64,000 bases of DNA from Streptomyces tuirus. Its GTDB lineage: Bacteria; Actinomycetota; Actinomycetes; Streptomycetales; Streptomycetaceae. Position 1 is the first letter of the stretch, and each line of letters starts with the position of its first letter. Made by a program: the position numbers and the translations under genes. The notes under the pieces were generated by a model, which did no database searches, was not told where the DNA came from, and saw nothing but the letters and a program-made list of their open reading frames with translations. Below are positions 19,143 through 27,761 of the stretch, piece by piece. The stretch covers positions 1,178,001 through 1,242,000 of the forward strand of contig JAGTPG010000002.1 of NCBI GenBank assembly GCA_018195615.1. Direction: 5' to 3'.

Positions 19143-19871
19143 TCAGGCGTCCCGGCGGCGCAGGCTCCACGCTCCCACCAGCAGGGCGGCCGCGGCCCAC
19201 AGCGCGGTGACCGCGAGCCCCGACCACGGGCCGAGGGAGGAACCCGCGTACGTCTGCCGGAGGACCAGCTGTCCGGCCTTGTCCGGCAGGAAGTCGGCGA
19301 CCGTGCCCGTGGCGTCACCGATCACGAACGACACGACCAGGATGAACGGGATCAGCAGCGACAGTGTGGCCGTGCCACTGCGCAACAGGGCGGCCAGCCC
19401 GGCGGCGAACAGAGCCATCAGCATGAGGTAGACACCGCAGCCCACGACGCCGCGCACCTGGTCACCGGTGCCGAGCCCGTCGGCCGCCGGCCCGAGCCCC
19501 GCCCGGGCGGCGAGCAGGGCGGCGAGGGCGGTCAGCCACCCCACCAGAAGGGCCGGCAGCGCGATGACGGCCGCCTTGGCGGCGAACCACCGGCCGCGCC
19601 GCGGTACCGCGGTCAGCGAGAGCCGGAGGGCGCCCGGCCGGAACTCCGCCGACACGGCCATCGCCCCGAAGGAGACGGCCGCGATCTGGCCCGGCACGAC
19701 ACCGGAGAGGGAGGTGAACAGCGGGTCGAAGTCCGGATCCGACGACTCGGAGACACCGGCGATCGCGGAGAACGCCGTGGTCGCGGCGAACAGGGCCAGC
19801 AGCGCGCCCGGGAGCGAGCGAAGGGTGCGGATCTTCAGCCACTCGGAGCGGAGGACGGGAAAGAGTTCCAT
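19143..19871 (-). CDS. ABC-2-type transporter permease
   Basis: A 242-aa membrane protein with six hydrophobic segments, among them LPGALLALFAATTAFSAIAG, VIALPALLVGWLTALAALL, VYLMLMALFAAGLAALL and SLLIPFILVVSFVIG. It starts MELFPVLRSEWLKIRTLRS, a common opening of ABC-2 permeases. The start is 2 bp after the ATPase stop. With the adjacent kinase/regulator pair it resembles a sensor-controlled drug or peptide exporter. Confidence 0.88.
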   Translation of the reverse strand: MELFPVLRSEWLKIRTLRSLPGALLALFAATTAFSAIAGVSESSDPDFDPLFTSLSGVVPGQIAAVSFGAMAVSAEFRPGALRLSLTAVPRRGRWFAAKAAVIALPALLVGWLTALAALLAARAGLGPAADGLGTGDQVRGVVGCGVYLMLMALFAAGLAALLRSGTATLSLLIPFILVVSFVIGDATGTVADFLPDKAGQLVLRQTYAGSSLGPWSGLAVTALWAAAALLVGAWSLRRRDA

Positions 19872-19873
19872 GG

Positions 19874-20793
19874 TCAGGCCTCCTGCGGCTGTGCGGTGAA
19901 CTCGGCTTCGGCCGAGGTGAGGTCGAAATAGGCCTGTTCCAATGTGCCCTCCTCGGTGGCGAGTTCGAGGACCGGCACACCCGCCGCGGAGGCGAGACGA
20001 CCGATGTCGTCGACACGTGCCTGGTTTACGGTCCAGTGCCCGTCCGAGTGCTCCACCGCCTCGTGGCCGTGCCGGGCGAGCACGCTCCGGAGCGCGGCGG
20101 GGTCGGTCGTGCGGATCCGCACCCGGGGCTGCACGCGTGCGTGGATGAAGTCCTGCATCGGGGTGTCGGCCAGCAGCCTGCCCCGGCCGAGGACGACGAG
20201 GTGGTCCGCGAAGGACGCGGTCTCGTTCATCAGGTGGCTGGAGACCAGGACCGTGCGCCCCTCCTTCGCGAGCCGGCGCAGCAACTGCCGGATCCACACG
20301 ATGCCTTCGGGTCGAGGCCGTTGGACGGCTCGTCCAGCATGACCACCTCGGGGTCGCCGAGCAGGGCGGCGGCGATGCCCAGGCGCTGGCGCATGCCCAG
20401 GGAGTACGTCCGCACGCGGCGCCGGGCCACGGCCGCCAGGCCCGTCTCCTCCAGTACCTCGTCGACCCGCCGGTCCGGGACGCGGTTGCTGACGGCCAGG
20501 ACACGGAGGTGGTCGCGGGCGGTACGGGAGCCGTGCGCGGCCTGCGCGTCGAGCAGGGCGCCGACGTGACGCAGGGGTTCGCGCAGCGTCGGATAGGCAC
20601 GGCCGCCGACCGTGGCGGAACCGGCGGTCGGCCGGTCGAGGCCCAGCACCAGTCGCATGGTGGTGGACTTGCCGGCGCCGTTGGGGCCGAGGAAGCCGGT
20701 GACGCGGCCCGGCAGCACACGGAAGGTGAGGCCGTCCACGGCTCGTTGGCCGCCGTACTCCTTGGTGAGGTCCTGGACTTCGATACTGGTCAT
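19874..20793 (-). CDS. ABC transporter ATP-binding protein (frame broken)
   Basis: ATPase partner of the downstream ABC-2 permease, about 306 aa. Walker A GPNGAGKST, signature YSLGMRQRLGIAAAL, Walker B VVMLDEPSNGLDP and the switch region VLVSSHLMNE are present, followed by a C-terminal regulatory domain. One base is missing near 20308 inside the Walker B tail (N-G-L-D-P before, E-G-I-V-W-I-R after). The start is divergent from the histidine kinase gene (107-bp gap). Confidence 0.92.
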
Positions 20794-20900
20794 GGCAGCA
20801 GCGTGGCTCTTCGCGGAGGGCGCGGGCCTCCCCCGGCGGTGGAGATCTGCTCCCCGTGCGGGGGAGGCTCGTTGTCAGTGGTGGCTGGCACGATGGCGCC

Positions 20901-22070
20901 ATGGTCCGCATGCTGCGCCCGCTCACCCGGGCTGTGACGTACAAGCGGTGGCTGCACATCGTGGTGGCCATCGTCTGGCCGTCGCTGTGGCTGTTCGTTC
21001 AGGAGGCGTGGTGGACCCAGGTCACGGCCGCGGTGCTGCTCGGACTCGCGGGCCTCGTACCGATCACGCGGGTCGTGGAAGGGTTTCAGGCCAGGCTGCT
21101 GCTGACCGACCATCGGCAGGACGGTGAGAGCGCGGAGATCGTGACCACCCCGTCGGCCACGTGGGCAGACCGCGGGCGGACGGTGGTGTGGCTGGAGGCG
21201 CGGCTGGTCCTCGGCTGGATCGTGGCCCACCTCTCCGTCCAGTTGCCGCTCCTCGCGGTCGACCTGCTGACGACGGGGCTGGGACACGACCCGGCCGCCG
21301 ACGGGTTCATCAGCGTCGAGGAGCAGCACTCGTGGCATGCCCTGCTCGCGCCCGTGCCGCTCCTGCTCCTGCCCGTGGTCGTGGTGTGGTCGGGCCACTT
21401 CGCCACCGCGCTGGCCGGACGGCTCCTCGGGCCGTCACCCGCCGAGCGGATGGCCGCGCTCGAGGAACGCACCGACCAGCTGCTGGAACGCACGCGTATC
21501 GCCCGCGAGTTGCACGACTCCATCGGGCACGCGCTCACGGTCGCCGTCGTGCAGGCGGGGGCCGCGCGGGCGGCCGGAGACGCGGCGTTCACGGAACGGG
21601 CGCTGAGCGCCATCGAGGAGACCGGCCGGGCCGCCCTGGAGGATCTGGAGCGGGTGCTCGGCGTCCTGCGTGAGTCGGAGAAACCGGTGAGCGGCAGGCC
21701 GACTCTTGCGGACGCCGACCGTCTGCTGGACTCCGCGCGCGCCTCCGGGGCGAAGGTCGACGCCGAGGTGACCGGCCCGGTGGACACCGTGCCGGGTCCG
21801 GTGTCCCGGGAGGGCTACCGGATCCTGCAGGAAGCGCTGACCAACGTGCTGCGGCACGCGGGAGCGGTCCCGGCACAGGTAGGCATCCAGGTCGCCGGCG
21901 GCACCCTCGTCCTCTCGATACGCAATCCGCTGACAGCGCCGATACCGGGCCCTGGACGCGGCAGCGGCCTGCGTGGCATACGCGAGCGAGCCGCCCTGCT
22001 CGGCGGGCGGGCCCGGACCGGCCCGGACGACGGTGACTGGCAGGTCCATGTCGAGCTGCCGTTGGGGTGA
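20901..22070 (+). CDS. Two-component sensor histidine kinase, NarL-partner type
   Basis: A 389-aa kinase with N-terminal membrane helices (VVAIVWPSLWLFV, VTAAVLLGLAGLVPI, LVLGWIVAHLSVQLPLL, VPLLLLPVVVVWSGHF). A HisKA_3 domain follows with phospho-acceptor H205 in ARELHDSIGHAL, and the ATPase domain has the N-box EALTNVLRHAG and G-box GSGLRGIRERAALLGG. The response regulator follows 14 bp downstream. The divergent ABC transporter is the probable target or signal source. Confidence 0.93.
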   Translation: MVRMLRPLTRAVTYKRWLHIVVAIVWPSLWLFVQEAWWTQVTAAVLLGLAGLVPITRVVEGFQARLLLTDHRQDGESAEIVTTPSATWADRGRTVVWLEARLVLGWIVAHLSVQLPLLAVDLLTTGLGHDPAADGFISVEEQHSWHALLAPVPLLLLPVVVVWSGHFATALAGRLLGPSPAERMAALEERTDQLLERTRIARELHDSIGHALTVAVVQAGAARAAGDAAFTERALSAIEETGRAALEDLERVLGVLRESEKPVSGRPTLADADRLLDSARASGAKVDAEVTGPVDTVPGPVSREGYRILQEALTNVLRHAGAVPAQVGIQVAGGTLVLSIRNPLTAPIPGPGRGSGLRGIRERAALLGGRARTGPDDGDWQVHVELPLG

Positions 22071-22084
22071 TCTAGGCTGACCGG

Positions 22085-22747
22085 ATGCCGGTCACCGTTC
22101 TCCTCGTCGACGACGAACCCCTGGTACGCGCGGGTCTGCGGGCCGTGCTGGAGGCGCAACCCGACATCGAGGTCGTCGGGGAGGCCGCGGACGGGGCGGC
22201 GGTGATCCCGCTCGTGCGGCAGCTGCGGCCGGACGTGGTCGCCATGGACGTACGGATGCCGCTGCTGGACGGCATCGAGGCCACGAGGGCGTTGTTGCGG
22301 ACGGTGGACGAGCCGCCGCGGATCCTGGTGGTGACGACGTTCGAGAACGACGAGTACGTGTACGAGGCGCTGCGGGCCGGTGCCGACGGGTTTCTGCTGA
22401 AGCGGGCCCGGCCGGCCGAGATCGTGCACGCGGTGCGGCTGATCGCCGAGGGCGAGTCGCTGCTGTTCCCGGCCTCGGTGCGGCAGCTCGCCGCCGAGTA
22501 CGGCGAGAGCGGCGGGAACCGGGCGGCGCGGGCGGCGATGGAGCGGGCCCAGCTGACCGAGCGGGAGGCCGAGGTGCTGCGGCTGATGGCACGGGGGCTG
22601 TCGAACGCGGAGATCGCCGCCCGGCTGGTCGTGGGCACCGAGACGGTGAAGTCGCATGTCAGCGCCGTACTGGCGAAGCTGGGAGCAAGGGACCGCACGC
22701 AAGCGGTAATCGCGGCGTACGAGTCGGGTTTCGTGGCGCCCGGGTGA
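22085..22747 (+). CDS. NarL/LuxR-family response regulator
   Basis: A 220-aa regulator: receiver domain (VLLVDDEPLVRAGL, phospho-Asp in VVAMDVRMPLLDG, TTFENDEYV, Lys in FLLKRA) and C-terminal LuxR HTH (LTEREAEVLRLMARGLSNAEIAARL...TVKSHV). It is paired with the kinase just upstream and probably regulates the ABC transporter at 19.1-20.8 kb. Confidence 0.94.
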   Translation: MPVTVLLVDDEPLVRAGLRAVLEAQPDIEVVGEAADGAAVIPLVRQLRPDVVAMDVRMPLLDGIEATRALLRTVDEPPRILVVTTFENDEYVYEALRAGADGFLLKRARPAEIVHAVRLIAEGESLLFPASVRQLAAEYGESGGNRAARAAMERAQLTEREAEVLRLMARGLSNAEIAARLVVGTETVKSHVSAVLAKLGARDRTQAVIAAYESGFVAPG

Positions 22748-22823
22748 TCGACGAGGGCCTCGCCGGGGTGCGCCGCGCCGAGTACGATCCGGCCAACACG
22801 CGCACGAGCTGGGAGGACGGACG

Positions 22824-23980
22824 GTGGGGCGGCTGACCGGCGGGGATCCCTCGCTGCTGCGAAGGATCAACTCCGCGGTGGTGCTGCACGCGCTGCGTGC
22901 CACGGACTGCGCGACGCTGACCGAGATCACCCGGGTCACGGGGCTGTCCCGGCCGACCGTCGAGGGTGTCGTCGAAGGGCTCATCGAGGCCGGTCTCGTC
23001 GTCGAGAAGGCGGCCGATGAGGGTGCCGCGCGGCGGCAGGGTCGGCCGGCGCGGCGCTTCCGGTTCCGGGCGGAGGCGGGGCATCTGCTGGGGCTGGAGA
23101 TCGGGGCGCACCGGGTGGCCGCTGTGCTGGCCGACCTGGACGGGCGGGTGATCGGCTCCCAGGCCAAGGACGTGGCCGAGACGGCCGCGGCCGACGAGCG
23201 TCTGGAGCGGCTGCGCGGAGCCGTCGCCGAGCTGCTGCGCCGGGCCGGTGTCGCCCGGGGCTCGCTGCGGGCCGTAGGTGTGGCGACGCCCGGGATCGTC
23301 GAGGCGGACGGCACGGTACGGCTGGGCACCGCGCTGCCCGGGTGGACGGGGCTGCGGCTCGGCGAGCGGCTGAGCCGGTCCTTCAAGTGCCCGGTCCTGG
23401 TCGAGAACGACGCGAACGCGGCGGCCGTCGCCGAGCACTGGAAGGGCGCGGCCACCGAGTCGGACGACGTGGTGTTCGTCCTGGCGGGGCTCAGCCCCGG
23501 CGCCGGTTCCCTGATCGGCGGGCGACTGCACCGGGGCTACGGCGGGGCGGCCGGCGAGATCGGCGCGCTGCACCTGCTGGGCCGGGAGGTGACCCCGGAG
23601 ACGCTGCTGTCCACCACGGACGAACCCCTGCACCCGCTGGACGAACAGGCCGTCGCCGAGGTCTTCGCGCAGGCTCGTGAGGGCGACCAGCGGGCCCGCG
23701 CGGCCGTCGACCGCTTCATCCGGCGCCTGGTCCACGACGTGGCGGCCCTCGTCCTCGCCCTCGACCCGGAACTGGTCGTCATCGGCGGCTGGGCAGCAGG
23801 CCTGGACGGCGTCCTGGAGCCACTGCGCCAGGAACTCGCCCGCTACTGCCTGCGCCCCCGCAGGTCACCCTCTCCCGCCTGGGAGACGCCGCGGTCGCCA
23901 CGGGCGCCCTCCGCCTCGCCCTCGACCACGTGGAGGAGCAAATGTTCACGGTGGAGACCCCGACAACGCCCCACCGCTGA
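22824..23980 (+). CDS. ROK-family transcriptional regulator (frame broken)
   Basis: About 385 aa. An N-terminal winged helix (LTEITRVTGLSRPTVEGVVEGLIEAGLV) is joined to a ROK sugar-kinase-like domain (LGLEIGAHRVAAVLADLDG, VGVATPGIV, VLVENDANAAAVAEHW). The region that in most ROK proteins holds the zinc motif (CxCGxxGC) reads GEIGALHLLGREVTPETLL, with no cysteines. The frame breaks near 23863 in a C run; correction gives LGDAAVATGALRLALDHVEEQMF and a stop at 23978-23980. It probably senses a sugar or sugar phosphate. Confidence 0.88.
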
Positions 23981-23981
23981 C

Positions 23982-24060
23982 GCCCTTCAAGGGCGCGGGA
24001 ACTGCGCGACACGCCACCACGCACCCGCGGCCCCCGTACACCGCACCCCAACGGCGTCAA
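23982..24060 (+). repeat. Dispersed Streptomyces intergenic repeat, copy 1
   Basis: Immediately after the ROK stop: GCCCTTCAAGGGC (hairpin-forming), then GCGGGAACTGCGCGACACGCC and CACGCACCCGCGG. It shares the CGCGGGGAACTGCGCGA core and the ACCCGCACCC-like tail with copies at 36695-36751 and, reversed, 32285-32371. It lies between convergent genes, where it may act as a terminator. Confidence 0.7.
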
Positions 24061-24893
24061 GGATCAGGACGCCCTCCGCTGCGGCCCGGCGTGAACCTCC
24101 ACGCCCCCGCGTCGCCGAAGGTCAGTCGGCACGTGTCAGCACGATACGTAGCGACGGAAAGCGCGGCCGTACCGCCCCCCGCAGCGACGAACCGCGTCGT
24201 CACCACCAGCACGGGCGCCCCAGGAAGCCGGTCCAGCTCCTTCGCGTCGTCGGCGCCGGCGGAGCCGAGCTCCACCGCGTTCTCCTGCCGCTCCAGCTCC
24301 AGTCGCCGCAAGTCCCGCAGCACCGCACGCGCGCGTGCCGCCCCCGAGGGCGCGTCGATCGCGGAGAGGCCGGGCACCGAGGACTGCGGGATGTAGAGCA
24401 GCTCGGCGGCCACCGGCCGGCCGTGCGAGACGCGGGAGCGGCGCACGATGTGCACGGACTCGTCGCGGCCGGTTCCCAGCGCGTCGGCGACGGCCGCGGG
24501 CGGCACGGCCGCCGTGCAGTCGGCGGGCTCCCAGGCATCCTCGGGGCCGCCCGGCCACGTGTGCGGACCGGTGCCGAGGGAGACGCCCATGCGGGGCGGC
24601 GCGACGGTCGTACCGACACCGCGGCGGCGCTGCAGCCTGCCTTCCAGCTCCAGCTGCTCCAGGGCCTGCCGGAGCGTGGCGCGGGCGACACCGAAGCGGG
24701 CCGCGAGGTCGCGCTCGTTGGGCAGGATCTCCCCCACCGCGAACTCCGAGTCGAGCGCTTCACTGAGCACGGTCTTGAGATGCCAGTACTTCGGTTCCGG
24801 CACCGATTCCAGCTGCGTGGTCCCCACCCTGTCCTCCGCAATCGCCGTGGTCGGCGGCTTTTTGGCGCCCTTGTTTTTTAAAGGTTGTTTCAC
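24057..24893 (-). CDS. GntR-family regulator (HutC/DasR subfamily)
   Basis: A 278-aa regulator: GntR winged helix (YWHLKTVLSEALDSEFAVGEILPNERDLAARFGVARATLRQALEQLELEGRL, HTH at residues 36-90) and a C-terminal UTRA effector domain as in HutC/DasR proteins, which sense sugar phosphates or amino acids. The N-terminus M-K-Q-P-L-K-N-K-G-A-K-K is encoded by an AT-rich stretch unlike the rest. The GTG at 24893 is the longest start; a GTG about 22 codons later is an alternative. It is convergent with ROK. Confidence 0.88.
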   Translation of the reverse strand: MKQPLKNKGAKKPPTTAIAEDRVGTTQLESVPEPKYWHLKTVLSEALDSEFAVGEILPNERDLAARFGVARATLRQALEQLELEGRLQRRRGVGTTVAPPRMGVSLGTGPHTWPGGPEDAWEPADCTAAVPPAAVADALGTGRDESVHIVRRSRVSHGRPVAAELLYIPQSSVPGLSAIDAPSGAARARAVLRDLRRLELERQENAVELGSAGADDAKELDRLPGAPVLVVTTRFVAAGGGTAALSVATYRADTCRLTFGDAGAWRFTPGRSGGRPDP

Positions 24894-24996
24894 TTCTCTG
24901 CGACCATAGGGCGGCCCTGATCCTTGGTCAAGACCAATGGCCGGGAACGTTCACGGGACGTGTCGGGCGAGGCGTGGGCGGCCATCGCGGCGTGTG

Positions 24997-25890
24997 CTAC
25001 TCGGCGGCCAGCGACCGCAGTTTGTCGGGGTTGCGGATGATGTAGACCGCCTGGACGCGGCCGTCGGCGACGTCGAGCTGGAACACGGTGTCGGGCTTGT
25101 CACCGGACAGGAACAGCACGGCCGGGCCGCCGTTGAGTTCCACGTGGCGTACGGAGAAGTCCGGGGCGCTCTTCCGCGCGGCACCGACGAGGAATCGGCC
25201 CACCTTGTCCGCGGTCCGCAGCACCCGCAGCGGCGCCCGGGACTTGCCGCCGCTGTCGCCGACGAGACGGACGTCCGGGGCGAGCAGCTCCATCAGCCCT
25301 TCGAGATCGCCGTCCGCCGCGGCGGCGAGGAACCGTTCGGTGAGGTCGCGGCGCTGGGCGGGGTCGACCTCGTAGCGCGGCCGCCCCTCCTCGACGTGCT
25401 TGCGGGCCCGTCCGGCCAGCTGGCGCACCGCCGCCTCGCCGCGATCGAGCATGGCGGCGATGTCGGCGTACGGGAAGCCGAACGCCTCGCGCAGTACGAA
25501 CACCGCCCGCTCCAGTGGTGACAGCGACTCCAGCACGACGAGGACGGCGAGCGAGACGGAGTCGGCGAGCACGGCCCGCTCGGCGGTGTCCGGCACGGTG
25601 TCGCCGAAGTCGGTGACGTACGGCTCGGGCAGCCAGGGGCCCACGTAGGTCTCGCCGCGGGCCTTGATCTGGCGCAGCCGGTCGATGGCGAGGCGGGTGG
25701 TGATCCGGACGAGGTAGCCGCGCGGTTCGCGGACATCGCCGCGATCGGCGCCCGACCAGCGCAGCCAGGCTTCCTGGACCACGTCCTCCGCGTCGGCCAC
25801 GCGGCCCAGCATGCGGTAGGCGACGCCCAGCAGGACAGGACGGTGCGTTTCGAAGACGTCGGTCGCGGTCTCGGTGGTCACGGGCTCCAT
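24997..25890 (-). CDS. ECF41-type RNA polymerase sigma factor
   Basis: A 297-aa sigma factor: region 2 (RPVLLGVAYRMLGRVADAEDVVQEAWLRW), region 4 (PLERAVFVLREAFGFPYADIAAMLDRGEAAVRQLAGRAR) and a SnoaL-like C-terminal extension characteristic of ECF41. The known regulatory motifs of that group appear as D-S-G-G-K (usually DGGGR) and N-P-D-K-L. ECF41 factors have no classical anti-sigma; the extension itself controls activity. The divergent oxidoreductase 103 bp away is a possible target. Confidence 0.9.
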   Translation of the reverse strand: MEPVTTETATDVFETHRPVLLGVAYRMLGRVADAEDVVQEAWLRWSGADRGDVREPRGYLVRITTRLAIDRLRQIKARGETYVGPWLPEPYVTDFGDTVPDTAERAVLADSVSLAVLVVLESLSPLERAVFVLREAFGFPYADIAAMLDRGEAAVRQLAGRARKHVEEGRPRYEVDPAQRRDLTERFLAAAADGDLEGLMELLAPDVRLVGDSGGKSRAPLRVLRTADKVGRFLVGAARKSAPDFSVRHVELNGGPAVLFLSGDKPDTVFQLDVADGRVQAVYIIRNPDKLRSLAAE

Positions 25891-25993
25891 CCCAGCCCAC
25901 GGATGCGCCCCTGTCCAGGCGGAATCGTCCCCTCACGTACAGACTGGCCTACGGGACTCCGATGATCGGCGGCGCAGCTTCCCGGAGGTGGCG

Positions 25994-26646
25994 ATGCGGT
26001 ACGCGGTTCTGGGCACTGGCATGGTGGGGCGCACTCTCGGCGGCCGGCTGATCGAGCTGGGGCACGAGGTGCGGCTCGGCTCGCGGACGAGCGACAACCC
26101 GGCCGCCGTGGAGTGGGCCGCCGCGGCGGGTGCCGGGGCGGACGCGGGCACGTTCGCGGAGGCGGCGGCGTTCGGCGAGGTCGTGGTGAACGCGGTCGGC
26201 GGGCGGGTGGCGCTCGCCGCGCTGGAGGCGGCGGGGGCGGAGAACCTCGGCGGGAAGGTCCTCGTGGACGTCTCCAACCCGCTGGCGTTCGAGGAGGGCG
26301 AGCTGCGGCTGTCCCCCGTCGAGTCGGACAGCGTCGGCGAACAGATCCAGCGGGCCTTTCCGCACGCGCGCGTGGTGAAGACGCTCAACACCGTCAACTG
26401 CCTGGTCATGGTCGACCCCGCGCGGGTGCCGGGCGAGCACCAGGTGTTCGTCTGCGGGGAGGACGCGGGCGCCAGGGAACAGGTGGTGGCCCTGCTCGGG
26501 GAATTCGGCTGGCCGGCGCGGCGGGTGCTCGATCTCGGGGTATCCGGGCGGCACGCGCCGTGGAGATGTGGCTGCCGCTGTGGGTCAGCCTGATGCAGAA
26601 GTTCGGGCACGCGGAGTTCAACCTGGAGCTGCGCCGGGCCCGTTGA
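25994..26646 (+). CDS. NAD(P)-binding F420-reductase-like oxidoreductase (frame broken)
   Basis: About 217 aa. The Rossmann start is MRYAVLGTGMVGRTLGGRLIELGHEVRLGSRT, followed by VLVDVSNPL and VKTLNTVNCLVM, as in the NADPH-dependent F420 reductase-like family. One G is missing near 26535; the corrected tail is IRAARAVEMWLPLWVSLMQKFGHAEFNLEL. The ATG at 25994 has CCCGGAGGTGGCG upstream. It is divergent from the ECF41 sigma gene, whose family often governs a nearby oxidoreductase. Confidence 0.87.
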
Positions 26647-26681
26647 GCGGCCCGGGCCGCGAAGGTGGCGACGGCTCGGGC

Positions 26682-26693
26682 TACCGGCCGGTA
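26682..26693. promoter_or_regulatory. 12-bp perfect palindrome upstream of the alpha/beta hydrolase
   Basis: TACCGGCCGGTA lies 59 bp before the hydrolase ATG, followed by an AT-richer stretch (GTAATTGCTGACAAGCTGTC) that is probably the promoter. It resembles a TetR-type half-site pair; no regulator gene sits adjacent, so the binding protein is unknown. Confidence 0.4.
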
Positions 26694-26751
26694 GTAATTG
26701 CTGACAAGCTGTCTACGGCGTCCGTCAGCGAGTCCAGCCGAGGAGCACCCC

Positions 26752-27582
26752 ATGTCCGCCACCGTCTCCTTCGAAGTCGCCTCCGCACAAGGCGAGCAGA
26801 ACGTGACCCTCTCCTACGCGCGCAAGGGCAGCGGCGCACCGCTGCTCCTGCTGCACGGCATCGGCCACCACCGGCAGGTGTGGGACCCGGTGATACCCGC
26901 GCTGGCGGCCGAGCGGGACGTGATCGCCGTGGACCTGCCCGGGTGCGGTGAGTCGCCGGCGCTCCCCGACGGCATGGCGCACGACCTGCCGACGATGAAC
27001 ACGGTCCTCGCCGCGCTGTGCGAGGCGCTGGAGATCGAACGGCCGCATGTGGCCGGCAACTCGCTGGGCGGCCTGCTCGCCCTGGACCTCGCCCGCGCGC
27101 GGCTCGTCCGCTCGGTCACCGCCCTGTCCCCCGCCGGATTCTGGAGCGAGGCCGAGCGCCGCTACGCCTTCGCGGTGCTGATGACGATGCGGCAGATCGC
27201 CCAGCGGATGCCACTGCCCGTGGTCGAACGGCTGGCCCGCCCGGCGATCGGCCGCACCCTGCTGACCAGCACCATCTACGCCCGCCCGGGCCGCCGTTCA
27301 CCCGAGGCCGTGATCGCCGAGACGCTGGCGCTGGCCAACGCCCAGGGGTTCTCCGAGACCCTGCGCTCCGGCCGGACCGTGCAGTTCACCGACGACATCG
27401 TGGGCACGCCGGTCACCGTGGCGTGGGGCAACCGGGACCGGCTGCTCATCCCCCGCCAGGGCGTGCGCGCCAAGGGCGTCATCCCCCGCGCCCGGCTGGT
27501 CCGGCTGCCCGGCTGCGGCCACGTCCCGATGAACGACGACCCGGCCCTGGTCGCCCGCGTCGTCCTCGACGGCAGCCGCTGA
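26752..27582 (+). CDS. Alpha/beta-fold hydrolase
   Basis: A 276-aa hydrolase: LLLLHGIGHHRQVWDPVI (oxyanion loop), nucleophile elbow VAGNSLGGLLAL (Ser at about residue 105), acid WGNRDRLL and His GCGHVPMND. Soluble, no signal peptide. The ATG is chosen for GAGGAGCACCCC upstream; 18 codons of in-frame sequence before it lack such a site. The substrate is unknown. Confidence 0.9.
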   Translation: MSATVSFEVASAQGEQNVTLSYARKGSGAPLLLLHGIGHHRQVWDPVIPALAAERDVIAVDLPGCGESPALPDGMAHDLPTMNTVLAALCEALEIERPHVAGNSLGGLLALDLARARLVRSVTALSPAGFWSEAERRYAFAVLMTMRQIAQRMPLPVVERLARPAIGRTLLTSTIYARPGRRSPEAVIAETLALANAQGFSETLRSGRTVQFTDDIVGTPVTVAWGNRDRLLIPRQGVRAKGVIPRARLVRLPGCGHVPMNDDPALVARVVLDGSR

Positions 27583-27761
27583 CGACGTTCCGTCGCATCG
27601 GAGCTGCGGCCGGGCCGGCTTCCCTGCGTGACACCGGTGGTCGCCGGTGTCGATGCCGGCGAAGTGGCGCACCTTCGGGGGACCTGCCGGGCCCCGGTGC
27701 CGTCCAGGGTCTCGTCGGCGAACGTCCGAGGAGGGCTCCTCCGGTCCGGCAGACTGGCCGC

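Noticed and set aside
22824..24881. 685-codon extension of the ROK gene
   Set aside because: The tail is antisense to the GntR regulator and appears only because a base is missing near 23863.
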